Shown here in pieces: positions 47,955 to 58,504 of a stretch of DNA of 64,000 nt. How positions within the stretch are numbered: position 1 is the stretch's first letter; each line of letters opens with the position of its first letter. Below the pieces are notes generated by a model, which saw nothing but the letters and a program-made list of their open reading frames with translations, searched no databases and was not told where the DNA came from. The translations under genes and the position numbers were made by a program. Source of the stretch: Petaurus breviceps papuanus (Eukaryota > Chordata > Mammalia > Diprotodontia > Petauridae); contig JAMXIF010001195.1 of assembly GCA_028583685.1 (NCBI GenBank), positions 17,552,515-17,616,514 of the forward strand, given 5' to 3'.

Positions 47955-48441
47955 CATTAAAATATTAGGAGACACTCTGTTTTCCAGAGCTGAGGCCCAG
48001 CAAGTAAACTGTGCCCTGGGTGTCACATAACAACATCCTTTGTGCTCATTCTCTGCACCCTTTTGCAAAATCATGTAATTACAGTACTGCTTTGACCAGC
48101 ACCAGGTGTTCTCTGAGCTCAGACAAGCACCCATGTTCTAGTCACAAAGCCCTGCTATGAATCAAATTTGTCTCATTGTTGTTGTTACCTGTCATGGTCA
48201 GGGCTACAGTTCAGTGTGCAGCCATAGGTATAAGTACTGAGATTTGGCCGTACTAAAGTCCACCCTCCACCCCCCAGCTAGGGGCAGGGCTCAGGCGTGT
48301 ATCCTATTCTCTCCTTGCTTGCAAGCTGTTTCCCTCACTTTGAAATTAAACTTCTGTTTCATTCCTAACTTTACTGTCTCTAGTCTACTCTTGTTGGCTC
48401 CAACCACCCATAGGTCAGAGGCCAATTTCATTCAGCTCACA
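47955..48441 (+). repeat. 5' LTR of the ERV-L-like fossil
   Basis: Aligns in order with 53002-53504: 'attaggagacactctgtttt', 'caggtgttctctgagctcag', 'ctgctatgaatcaaatttgt', 'gccataggtataagtactga', 'ctccttgcttgcaagctgtt'. Ends ...CTCACA six bases before the primer site. The first few bases are blurred where it meets the RTE-tailed SINE. Confidence 0.82.
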
Positions 48442-48446
48442 TTAAT

Positions 48447-48463
48447 TGGTGTCAGAAGTGGGA
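48447..48463 (+). other. Primer-binding site, tRNA-Leu type
   Basis: TGGTGTCAGAAGTGGGA is the exact complement of the 3' end of mammalian tRNA-Leu(CAA) including CCA, as I recall that tRNA. Leucine primers define the ERV-L class. Confidence 0.85.
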
Positions 48464-49478
48464 CTGGACATGGAACTGGGCCATTGAACTTTCCAGTAAC
48501 AGTGGGAACACACCAGGTACCACTAGAGATTTATTTCTCCAAAGTCCAACTCTAGCCCCTCATCTTGTGAGTTCTCTGCCTTGTCTAACCTGCTCTAATC
48601 CACTGATCTTGGTCAAGCTCACCATTTTTTATAAGGAAAACTCCAGGGCCCCTCCAGGGACCTGGTTCATCTTGAATCATTTGGGTAAGGATATCCTTTC
48701 TTAAACTGTATACCTCTGTTAATTGACCTCTCTACATGCCTTGTGTACACGTGTGTGTGTTTATTGTACACCTCTATAAAATTTTAACTGCATATTTCTT
48801 GTCCCTCTGTGTGTCTCTACTGCTTTTTAAACTGCGTGCCTCTGTAAAGTTAAAACTGCATGCTTCAGTAACTGTGTGCCTTTGTATGGACTATAACTGT
48901 GTGCTTTATTAAAAACTATCTGTGTCTGTTTGTATCTGTTTTGTTTGTATTTGTGTCTTTGTAAAATGTAAAGGGTCATGTTTGTGTTGTGAGCTAGATT
49001 CTGTTACCTTGAAAGATTTAAAACACAGTCAACCAGAAAAACTTCTATGGGCTGTAGCCAGAGAGTTTAGAACATTGGAAAAGATAAATAAACTTTCACA
49101 GTTGAAGCAATTGTCCCAGTAAGCAGGACTAACTCCTGCTTTAGACTTTCTAAAAGAGATTGGGTTGTAAGAAAAGAGAAAAAAAATCTGCAAGACGCTT
49201 TTTTTTTTCTGTCATTTCAGCTTTGGCTATGTTGGAATTACAGAAATAAAGTTAGATAATCAAAGTTTGTGGAACTACTAAAAATATTTTAGCAGATTAA
49301 GGAGTTTGAAGAGTAATCATTTTAAGATTGCAGGGGAGAACTCCTGGAACCTTGGGGTAATTCCAGAAACTCACTCACTTCTCAAAATATCTTAGCAAGT
49401 TTCAGGGTACAACTCTGTAGAATTTGTTTTAAGAAAAAAAAAATAGGGATTAGATTTTATAAAAGTCTTAAAAGTAGA
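48464..49478 (+). other. ERV fossil leader/internal region
   Basis: Contains a T/G-rich segment with repeated 'aactgcatgcttc / aactgtgtgcctt' phrases (about 48780-48910) before A-rich sequence. No coding domain recognised. Confidence 0.5.
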
Positions 49479-49634
49479 GGGGTGGCTAGGTGGCACAGTG
49501 GGTAGAGCACCAGCCCTGGAGTCAGGAGGACCTGAGTTCAAATGTGGCCTCAGACACTTAACACAAAAACTAGCCCTGTGACCTTGGGCAAGTCACTTAA
49601 CCCCAATTGCCCTCCAAAAAGGAAAAAAAAAAAG
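49479..49634 (+). mobile_element. Marsupial tRNA-derived SINE, subfamily A
   Basis: GGGGTGGCTAGGTGGCACAG, GAGTTCAAATGTGGCCTCAG, ACTAGCCCTGTGACCTTGGG and CCCTCCAAAAAGG plus A run. It lies exactly at the 3' breakpoint of the antisense L1. No matching flanks, so this junction was probably rearranged. Confidence 0.9.
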
Positions 49635-50518
49635 AATGTTTGAAAGTTTATTTCATTGGGTATCTATTTTTTCCCCTGAAGGATTATACTCATTTTTGCT
49701 GGGTAGGTGATTCTTGGTTGTAATCCTAGCTTCTTTGCCCTCTGGAATATCATATTTCAAGTCCTCTGATACTTTAATATAGAAGCTGCTAAATCTTGTG
49801 TTATCCTAAATGTGGCTTCCCAATACTTGAATTGTTTCTTTCTGACTGCTTGTGATATTTTCTCCTTGACCCAGGAACTCTGGAATTTGTCTATAATATT
49901 CCTGACAGTTTTCATTTGGAGATCTCTTTCAGGCAGTGTTTGGTGGATTCTTTCAATTTCTATTTTATCCTCTTTTTCTAGAATATCAGGACAGTTTTCT
50001 TTGAAAATTTCTTAAAAGATGATGTCTAGGCTCTTTTTTGATCATGGCTTTCAGGTAGTCCAATGATTTTTAAATCATCTCTCCTGGATTTATTTTCCAG
50101 ATCAGTTGTCTTTCCTATGAAATATTTTACATTGTCTTCTACTTTTTCATTCTTTTGATTTTGTTTTATTCTTTCTTGATTTTTCATAAAGTCATTAGTT
50201 TCCATTTGTTCCATTCTAATTTTTAAAGAATGCTTTCCTTCAATGAGCTTTTGGACCTCTTTTTGCATTTGGCCAATTCTGCTTTTTAAGGCATTCTTCT
50301 CACTGGCGTTTTAGACTTCTACTATTTGGCTTAATCTGTTTTTTAAGGTGTTCATTTTTTTTGTGTCTCCTTTATCAAGCTGTTGACTCATTTTTCATGG
50401 TTTTCTTGCATCACTCTCATTTCTCTTCCCAGTTTTCCTTCTACCTCTCTTACTTGATTTTCAAAATCCTTTTGAGCTCTTCTATGGCCTGAGACCAATT
50501 CATATTTTTCTTTCTTTC

Positions 50519-50826
50519 TTTTTTTTTTTTTTAAAGCAATCGGGGTTAAGTAACTTGCTCAAGGTTATACGGCCAGTTATTTCTGGGTGTGGTGCTAAAT
50601 ATCTGAGCCCGGATTTGATTCCCAGGTCATCCTGACACTGGAGCCAGTGCTCTTACTCACTGAGCCACCTGGCCACCCCTAAGCAACTGGGGTTAAGTAA
50701 CTTGCTCAAGGTTACACGGCCAGGTGTTTCTGTGTGGGTGCCAAGTGTCTGAGCCCGTATTTGATCCCCAGGTCATCCCAACACTGGAGCCGGTGCTCTT
50801 ACTCACTGTGCTACCTGGCCACCCCT
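50519..50826 (-). mobile_element. Tandem dimer of subfamily-B SINEs in one insertion
   Basis: Two full bodies back to back (50519-50679 and 50680-50826), each with GGGGTTAAGTAACTTGCTCA, GCTCTTACTCACTG and CACCTGGCCACCCCT or close variants. The single pair of flanks AATTCATATTTTTCTT lies outside both (50499 and 50827), and the L1 coding strand is continuous across. Confidence 0.92.
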
Positions 50827-51621
50827 AATTCATATTTTTCTTGGAGGCTTTGGATGTGGGAGTGTCAAATTTATTGTCTTCTTCTGAGTGTGTGTTTTGA
50901 TCTTCTTCGTCAGCATAGTAACTTTCTATAGTCAGAGGTGTTTTTTTGCCTCTGTTGTTTGCTCATTTTCGCAGCCTATCACTTGGTTTTTACTCTTTGT
51001 TAAAGTAGGGCTCTGCTTCCAGGTTGGAGGGCACACTGTTCTAAGCTTCAGGGGTTTTGTGCAGCTGTTTTCAGAGATACCTCTAGGGACCTGTAAGTTT
51101 TCAGTTATTCCAAGGTGTTATGATCTAAGGAGAGGTGTTTACTACTGTCCTGGCCTGTGCTCTGGTCTGTGAGCAACCACCAGAACCCTTTTCTGTCCTG
51201 AAACTGTGAGCAGGGTCCCTGCTCTGTGACCACAAGTTCTGTTGTGCTAGTGTTCTTGATTACCCTGGGACTGCCAGCCGGGACTGCATCCCAGATCCAA
51301 GTCTGGACAAAGGAAGAGAGCTCTGCCTCAGTGCTAGCAAAAAGACCCCTGGAATCTCCTTCTGACTAACTGTTCAACGCCTTTACCATCTGTGGGCTAA
51401 GAGCCCCAGAAGCAGCAGCTGCAACCGCTAACTCAGTCACTCCCAAGGCCTGTTTCTGGTTTACTGGAGCTGGGGCCGTGCTGGTGTGGCCTGCACTGGA
51501 TTGTGCTGCTCTCACTCTGGTGAGACAGACCTTTCCTGCCAACCTTCCAAGTTGTTGTAGCCTGGAAATTTGTTTTACTTGGTCTTTTTGTGGGTTCTCC
51601 TGCCCTAGAATTTTTTTAGTC

Positions 51622-51781
51622 TTTTTTTTTTTTTTTTTCTTTTTGGAGGGCAATTGGGGTTAAGTGGCTTGCCCACAGTCACATGGCTAGTTTTTGTGTT
51701 AAGTGTCTGAGGCTGGATTTGAACTCAGGTCCTCCTGACTCCAGGGCTGGTGCTCTACTCACTGTGCCACCTAGCCACCCC
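51622..51781 (-). mobile_element. Marsupial tRNA-derived SINE, subfamily A
   Basis: T run, TTTTTGGAGGGCAATTGGGG, GCTTGCCCACAGTCACATGG, CTGGATTTGAACTCAGGTCC and CACTGTGCCACCTAGCCACC, inside the L1 5' UTR. Confidence 0.92.
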
Positions 51782-51866
51782 TAGAGTCATTTTTTAAAGG
51801 TATCTGGTTCAGGAGAGAGCTCAGGCAAGTCCCTGCCTTTACTCTGCCGTCTTTGCTCCACCTCCA

Positions 51867-53001
51867 AATTATTTCCTCATTATTAAGGCATCTCATAATT
51901 TTAAAAGGCAGAAGAGTTCATTTTGCAGTTGGATCCTCATAATTTTTAAAAAATATTCTTGTACTAGGTACAGGATTCAGGTAAGGATAGAAACAAGAAA
52001 TGGTATGTGAACTGAAATTTTCTGAAGTTTCAGAATTATCTAGGAGCCTCTAGATTTGGAACCAGAGAAGCAGAGCCGCCTTCAGAGCTGTCCTGTGAAT
52101 AAAACCTGTTGTCCAAGAAAAGACATTTAGAGACCAGATAACTGCCTGAGACCTTGGGGACTCAAAATGTGCTGGTTAAAGGGATATTGAGAATGGCTCA
52201 TGGAATACGAGGAAATTTGATTTTATTTATGTTCAAGTTTTCTTGGTTACCTTGGTAACATGTAAATCTCCCTTCTCAGAACTAGTACACTGAGAGACCT
52301 CTGACTAGTTTGATCTGTACCTGACAATGTAATTATGCAATTATGGGAACTGTGAGAAAAATTTTATTGCATTGTTTGAACCTAGACCTGCGTGGCTGGG
52401 AAACTGGATCATCTCTTTGTTGTTTAGAGACTTTTAACCAATGACATATGTTATGCTGACCAGAAACTCAGATTTAAAGACAGATGCAAGGAGTTTTCTC
52501 TAAGGGCCCCTATCAGGTGCTTCTTACGACTCAGAAGCTGCCAAACTTGTGAGTGTGGACTCCTGGATCATCTGAAGAAAGCCCCTGCTCTTGGTGGACA
52601 CCAGAACCCTGCAGGGACCTCAAGGTTCATCTGGTACAGACGCAGAAACAGCCCAAATCCAGATGAGACAGCTGTCCCAAGGCTCCAGAAGAGGGATGAA
52701 CATACTGTCCTCTGTTTTTTTTTCCTTTTGTTACATGCCCAACCACCAAGGCCCTGATTCAAGCATGTGTTGGCATTTTCTCCCTCTACATTCTTGCTTC
52801 CCCCTTTTCTGCTTGCAAGTAATGACACCTGGAACACACTTCCCCAATAGTCCCCTTCAAGGAACTAATTGATTGGGATAAAAATGCTTGTCCTGGCCCA
52901 CCTGGCCCCTCATGGCATCTTGCCTTATACATGCCTCTCCTTTATTGGCCAGAAGGGTAGGGGTTCTTTCAGACACCCTCCCTTTGGCCAAAAGAGGGAA
53001 A
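51867..53001 (+). other. ERV fossil 3' internal region and polypurine tract
   Basis: No recognisable coding domain. It ends in AAAAGAGGGAAA (52990-53001), a polypurine tract immediately before the second LTR's TGTCAAGA. Conserved-looking short open frames (52568-52872) show no domain. Confidence 0.6.
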
Positions 53002-53504
53002 TGTCAAGATATTAGGAGACACTCCATTTTCCAATGCTAAGGCCAGGAAGCAAGCTGTGCCCTGAGCTTGCCGTGAGAGCAATCCTTTGCAGTCATCCTC
53101 TGGATGATCTCACCCTTTGGCAAAAATCACAGAATTATTGTATGGCTTTGACCGACACCAGGTGTTCTCTGAGCTCAGGCAAGCACCAGGCATGACCATG
53201 TTCTGGTCATGAAGTCCTGCTATGAATCAAATCTGTCTCATTGTTGCTGTTACCCATCATTGTCAGTGATACAGCTCATGGTGTAGCCATAGGTATAAGT
53301 ACTGAGATCTTTCTATGATGTCTCAGGTCCTCCCACTGGGGACAGGGCCCCAGTACAAGTGTCTTATTTCCTCCTTGCTTGCAAGCTGTTTCCCTCTCTT
53401 TGAAACTAAACTGTTTGATTCCTGCCTCTCTTGTCTCTGGCCTGCTTTGTTTGGCTCCAATCACCCACAGGTTAGAGGCCAGTTCTGCCTGGTTGACAAC
53501 AACA
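53002..53504 (+). repeat. 3' LTR of the ERV-L-like fossil
   Basis: Starts TGTCAAGATATTAGGAGACA and ends ...GACAACAACA. The order matches the 5' LTR over its whole length, with a short insertion (GGCATGACC) near 53191. About 500 bases. Confidence 0.85.
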
Positions 53505-55450
53505 TGTGCCAGTGCTGGGGACACGAAATACAATGAGTGAATCTCTACTCTCAAGGAATTTGAGGGGGGGGGGAGAGATAACAAAGACAATATATCAATA
53601 CAGGGCAAATATAAAAAGAACAAATACAAAGAGTTAAATAAAAGTAGTGTGAGGAAGACACTAGCAGTCGACTCACACCATATGTGGTATTTGAATTTAG
53701 AACTGTGCTCCCAAAGTCATTAAACTGTATAAACCCTTTGACCCAGCATATCACTAACAGACCTGTGCCCTAAAGAGATCAAAGAAAGGTGAAAAGGACC
53801 CAGATGTACAAAAATATTTATAGCAGCTCTCTTCATTGTAGCTCCAAACTGGAAACTGAGTGGGGGATGGTTGAAAAAGTTATGGTGTACAAATATTATA
53901 ATTTGTATGGTACATGGTATATGGAATACTATTATGCCATAAGAAATAAAGAAAGGGATGGTTTCAGTGAAACAGAGGAATACCTGAATGGACCAATAAC
54001 AAAGAGGACACCACCAAGAGAGCAATTTATGTAAAATGACGTATGGAATACAATTTGTACAAAACACCACCACCATGACAAGACTTCTGATGAGTTCAAT
54101 GCCAACAGTTATTCCACGGTGCTAATGATAAAGCATGCTACGCCTCTCCTGGGAGAGAGGTGAAGGACTGAGAGATCAGAATGAGACATAATTTTTGGAC
54201 ATAGCCAATGGGGGAATTTGTTTTGTTTGACTATGCATATTTGTTAGAAAGATTTTTTTTTCAACCATAGTGGGGGTGGAGGAAGAGAAAATTTATTTTT
54301 GTTAATTGAAAAAAATTTAATGGAAAAAAATTGAGGTTAACAAAAGGTAATCTTTGAGTTGTCTTTTAAAGACAGAGATTCTATGAGGTTGGAAGTGAGA
54401 AGAGAGTCCATTCCTTCATGGGGAAAGGCCTATGCAAAGGCAAAGAGATAGGAGTGTCTCCTGTGATGAATAGAGAGGACAGTGGCTAGATTGCCTGGTG
54501 TGGGAGCGAGGTTATAATGTCCTATGAGGCTGGAAAGTTAGGTTGAGGAAGGCTTTAAAATCTAGACTGAGATGTTTAGATTTGATTCTAGAAGCAAGAG
54601 AAAGTCACTGGATTTTATGGAGGAGAGGGAATGACATGGTAAATCTGTGCCTTAAAAAATGCCTTTGGCAGCAGTGTGGAAGAGAGACAGAGATGAGGTA
54701 GGAAGATCAATTAAGTCTGAAATAATCTAGTTGAGAAACGATAAGAACCTGAAGTAAGGTGGTAGCTGTGTAAGCAGAGTGAAGGGGTATGGGCGAGCCA
54801 CTGGGGAGACAGAAGCTTCAAGATTTGGTAAGTGACTGGATACGAGGAGTGAGAGAGGGTGAGACATGACACTGGGCTTGTGATCCTGGAGTGTTGCTTT
54901 GTCCTTCGTTCTCTTAAGAGGATCATGGCATCAGGGAGATGAGACAAGACTTGCAGTTGACTTTGCTTTGAGTGAGGGATCCTGAGAGAGTGGAAGAAAC
55001 GGGGTGCCTTTAACAGATATAGGGAAGTTTGGAGAAGGAATGGGATTGGGCAGGAAAGACAATGAGTTCTGTTTTGGACATTCTGAGTTTGATCCGTCTT
55101 TGGGACATTCGCTGAAATGTCCAATAGACAATTGGTCATGAAGTGTTAAATGTCAAGGGCAGACTAGGACAGGATATAGAGACTTGGGAGTCCTCAGAAC
55201 AAAGATGACGATTAAACCCATGGGAGCTAGTGAGGTTAGAGAGAGTGTAGAGAGACTGTACTAAGCCTAGCACAGAATCTAAAGGAGCAACCATAGATGG
55301 TGTGGACGAGGTGTGACCCAGCTGATGAATCAAAGGAGACGGGAGCAGGCTCAGATAGGAAAGCGAGGGGAGCATTGCATGACAAAACCCAGAGAGTAAA
55401 CATTTGGGGGGAGGGAGTGGCAAATAGGTCAAGAAGCAGTAAGACTGAAA
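53505..55450 (-). repeat. L2 LINE, antisense, split by an L1 fragment
   Basis: 53505-53660 is L2 3' sequence ('tgtgccagtgctggggacac', 'ctctactctcaaggaatttg'). It resumes at about 54340 and runs to 55450. Minus-strand peptides include FPISVKGTPFLPLSQDPSLK (about 54960-55030), TNCLLDISANVPKTDQTQNV, and RT-region LDSVLGLVQSLYTLSNLTSS and HGFNRHLCSEDSQVSISCPS (55140-55300). The normal YADD box reads CSED here. Net length about 1.25 kb. Confidence 0.85.
53670..54335 (+). repeat. L1 ORF2 C-terminus and 3' UTR inside L2
   Basis: 'ttaaactgtataaacccttt' reads LYKPFDP. 'atttatagcagctctcttca' reads FIAALF. Then MEYYYAIRNKERDGFSETEE follows, the L1 'IAALFxxxxxW...MEYYxAI' terminus. The 3' UTR ends in an A-rich run at about 54310-54335. 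L2 continues on both sides. Confidence 0.85.
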
Positions 55451-55459
55451 AAAAATCAT

Positions 55460-56300
55460 AAAATTTAATAATTAAGAGATCATCGATAACTTGGGAGAAA
55501 TCAGTGTTCCTGCAGGGATAAGGTCACTTTTTTTCTTATTTACAAAATATAAAGAAACTAGAGAGCATTTGAAGGAACCCTCAACTTCCTTATATCTGGG
55601 GTATATTGGGAAAACTTATTTAATAACTTTATTATTTAATAACTTATTTAATAGCAATACCTTTGATTGGAATAGCACTCAATTACTTTATCTCAATAAC
55701 CTATGTGAAAATTGGCAGTGCAAAGTATCGTCATGCCTGTTTACATTTTACAGATGAGAAAACTGAAGCTCTAACAAGTTTAGATGTATTAGCCCAGATT
55801 ACAGGGCACTGACCAACTTCCTCCTAGTTTAACGATAAGTTTAGATGCCGTAGTGTTTAGCACATACATTTTAGGGATATATTAGCAGACCGCTGTGCGT
55901 TCCTATGGAATCGTTTTAAAAGGGGCAGGTGAGATTGCTGAAAGGTGATCTTGCTTTCACTGGGCTCTATCTGTGAATCTAACAATAAATAGTGCAGTCA
56001 CCCTGGCCTCCGATAAACTAGAAAAAGTAAAATGTAATTCATCAGTCAGATTCCCGGGGTGGTTTTGGGTTTGGTTTTTTAAGTATGAAAATGTAAGTCC
56101 CTCCCAGATGATTGAAATCAACACACAGAAACAGTCTAGGTGTAGTTTCTCGTTGATGTGCATTCATCAGCCAAGTTAAGGTTGTAAAACTGGTATTTCA
56201 TCAGCTGGTCACACTTGTCTTTGCAGCCCTGGCACCAAACTCGGGGCTGTGGGTGCCGTGCCCAGGGTGGGTATTAACCTTTGTGGAAATGACTCCTCTT
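55460..56300 (+). other. Intergenic, mostly unassigned
   Basis: 55735-55810 is a reversed MIR core ('cattttacagatgagaaaac', 'tagcccagattacagggcac'). A near-repeat of TTATTTAATAAC occurs at 55614-55650. The remainder is unique-looking. Confidence 0.4.
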
Positions 56301-57720
56301 CTTGCGGACCCAGAGGTGGAGACCCTCAACGCGACAGTACAATAATGTCTGGAGAGGGAAACGGAAGGAAAACTTATCAACCATAGGTTATGCCCCGGCT
56401 CTTAGGCTTCCCCAAATACCAGAGTTCCTTGCACTTTGTTTTCCCCAAAGTTTGCAAACCCCTCGAGGCTTTTCTGCAAAGGAAGCAGCACACGTTCTGC
56501 CCGCACTGGAGGAGAACTGGGTACCTTCTCCTTTGCCGAGCACGGCTGGCTTTCCAGCGCAGCTTCTTTCTTAGTCGACCGGGGCTTTTCATCCTGGCTC
56601 CCCAATAAGAGGGCCCAGGCTCCATTTTGTGAAGGCAGGAAACTCCCTTCTGCACCAGCCTGGCAAATCCAGGCGGGGGAACAATAGCCTGTTCCTTCTA
56701 TCGTCTTCTTCACCAGATCGTGGGGGCGTGCTGGGGAGGAGGAAGGGGGAGTGTGTGTGGGTGGGTGGGTGTGCGTGTGTGTGAGTGTGAGTGTGTGCGC
56801 GCACTAGGGAGGGCGGGGAATTGTCCAGACTTGAGCTTTGCTCCCTGGACGGGGTCGAATGGGCGGCATGTCCTAGGGCACAGGAGGGGGCGCGGGGAGG
56901 AGGAGTCTGGGGGCGGCCCGGGCCGGCCGGACTCCTTGGCACTGGCCTGGAGAGGGCGGGGCTGGGCGAGCTGAAGGGAGGAAGGGGAAGGGAGAGGAGA
57001 AGAGCGAGAGGTGGGGCTGTTTGGGAGGAAGGGGAAGGGATGGGATAGCAGTGGGAGAGCCGGGGCCGCCCCCTCCGCCAGCACCGCCGCAGCCGCAGCC
57101 GGAGGAGGAGCCCGAGCCGTCCGGGCTGTGCGCGCTCGGGAGGAGGAGGAGGAGGAGGAGGAGGAGGAAGGGAAGGAAGGAAGGGTGTTTCCTAGGGCTG
57201 CTCCCAGTCCGAGTGACTCAAAGCAGGAAATTCCCCAAGCCCGGCCAGCCCGAGCCGGGGAGCTGGGGAGCTCGGGGTCCCGGGAGCCAGCCCCTCTGCC
57301 CTGCCCGGGGGCCAGGGCCGCCTTGCTGGGCAGCCGCGTCTCCCCACCGCCCGGTAAGAAACTTTTCCCCGCTTCTCTCTCTCCCGGGGCCGCGCCGCGG
57401 AGCTTGGGGGGGGACAAGCACGGCCACCGCGTCTCCCCACCGCCGCTCCTCCCACCCCCACGCGGTGGCCCCCAGGAGGTGGGTGCGGGCTGGGGGGGCT
57501 TCTGTCTGGTCCGAGCCAGAGTCCGGGAAGCCGCTTTACTGGGGGCGCTGGCCCTGCGGACCGCGCTGTGCGGGGGTGGGGTCCTGCGTCCTTCCGACTT
57601 GGCTCGGAGCCTGGGGTCCTCTTGGGGGAGAGGAGGGGGCGAGCGGAGCCCACCCCGGGGACTTACTTCGGGGAGGGGGTGGCCCACGCGTGAAATCCCG
57701 TCTCGGGAAAACCTCATGCC
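56300..57720 (+). promoter_or_regulatory. CYFIP1: CpG island, probable CYFIP1 promoter
   Basis: From about 56.70 to 57.70 kb, GC content and CpG density are far above the rest of the window. There are GC boxes (GGGCGGGG near 56955), no TATA box, and GGA/GAG tracts (57141-57170). This is the only CpG island in the window and it lies about 22 kb past the TUBGCP5 stop. In human 15q11.2 the next gene in the same direction is CYFIP1, so synteny supports that reading. Long open frames on both strands here (up to 335 codons) come from lack of AT-rich stops. Exact start sites cannot be seen. Confidence 0.7.
57050..57353 (+). ncRNA. CYFIP1: Predicted non-coding first exon of CYFIP1 (5' UTR)
   Basis: GC-rich sequence ends at CCACCGCCCG|GTAAGAA, a near-consensus donor at 57353/57354, after which CpG density falls gradually. 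The human gene is known to begin with an untranslated exon and to start translation in exon 2. That exon (peptide beginning MAAQVTLEDALSNVDLL) is not found in the window, so the rest would be intron 1. The 5' limit given is only a guess. Assignment rests on position, not on sequence identity. Confidence 0.45.
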
Positions 57721-58500
57721 CCAAGTGTGTGTATGTCGGAGTGTGTGTGAGTGAGTGTGCGCGCGAGTGTGTGCCCCCTGCCTTCCTGGACCCCTAGAAT
57801 GTCACTCCTTGAAATCAACTCCAAGAAAAAGATGCAAAGAGTGACCAGCAGTGGGAAACCCCACCACCCAAGCAGCGTGCGTGTGTGGTGCGTGTGTGTG
57901 GGCGTGTTTGTGTTTCAGAGTCCTACACCTTCCTGGTTCCCTGGAATATCACTTCTTGAAATCAACTTCCATAAAAGTGGTGGCTTCGAGGGGATGTAAT
58001 TAGCCCCCCTGGCTTTCCCCGGGGGTTCGCTCTTCCCCACCAATCCCTCTAGTCCATCCTTTGGAAAAACAGGCCTGGAATTCGGGGCTTACAGATTCCT
58101 TCCAAAGATTCCTGGAGGGCCATGTGAAATACGGGGGCACTGATTTGGGGATGTTTGGTTCAAGTCATTAGCGGCCAGGTTATTGTATCAGAACAGGATG
58201 TTAAGCAGCTCCAAGATCTTTGATGAACTCTTTATTTTTAAAATTCATAAAACTCGCTCTGCTTTATGCCTGTGCTTTCTTTTTCTGTTTCCAAGCCACG
58301 AAATAGAAATAATCCAACTTTATGTGAAAGACAATTGTTAGGTGCACACTCACGCGCTATTGTGGTGTAAGGTTGGCCTTGTAGGTTTGAAGCCTCTCTT
58401 TTTTAATGTAGGAAGCCCCTTCACATGTTTTCCTTACAAAGGATAAGAGGTCACTTTCAAAATTAGACAACCGGACACCAGTAGCCACAACAACAATAAC
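57721..58500 (+). other. Putative CYFIP1 intron 1, proximal part
   Basis: Two TG/GTGT-rich simple runs flank a diverged local duplication: 'ccttcctggacccctagaat' with 'gtcactccttgaaatcaact' at 57781, and 'ccttcctggttccctggaat' with 'atcacttcttgaaatcaact' at 57930, about 150 bases apart. Confidence 0.5.
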
Positions 58501-58504
58501 AATA

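Larger units (their letters stand above)
49636..51866 (-). mobile_element. L1 5' UTR plus ORF1 (antisense), 3' part missing
   Basis: Minus strand starts at about 51866 with 'ggtggagcaaagacggcaga', then 5' UTR, then ORF1. ORF1 coiled-coil MQKEVQKLIEGKHSLKIRME lies at 50268-50210, followed by KTTDLENKSRRDDLKIIGLP and ESHDQKRA, then further on 'ITQDLAAS'-type sequence. Same family as the element at 38287. It ends inside the ORF1 C-terminus. It keeps its 5' end and lacks its 3' end, the reverse of normal L1 truncation. Confidence 0.82.
47955..53504 (+). mobile_element. ERV-L-like (class III) provirus fossil
   Basis: Two similar LTRs (about 47955-48441 and 53002-53504) bracket an internal region. 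A primer site lies right after the first LTR and a polypurine tract right before the second. No gag, pol or env reading frame is recognisable. A large L1 and several SINEs sit inside, so retroviral internal sequence totals only about 2.1 kb. The LTRs differ at very many positions by eye, so it is ancient. Clearly broken with multiple lesions. Could equally be a non-autonomous (MaLR-like) relative using the same primer. Confidence 0.8.

Noticed and set aside
56710-57797. Long open frames on both strands (up to 335 codons) in the CpG island
   Set aside because: Three or more overlapping frames are open at once, peptides are Pro/Arg/Gly/Ala-rich with no domain, and GC richness alone removes stop codons. 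A promoter and 5' UTR explain them better.
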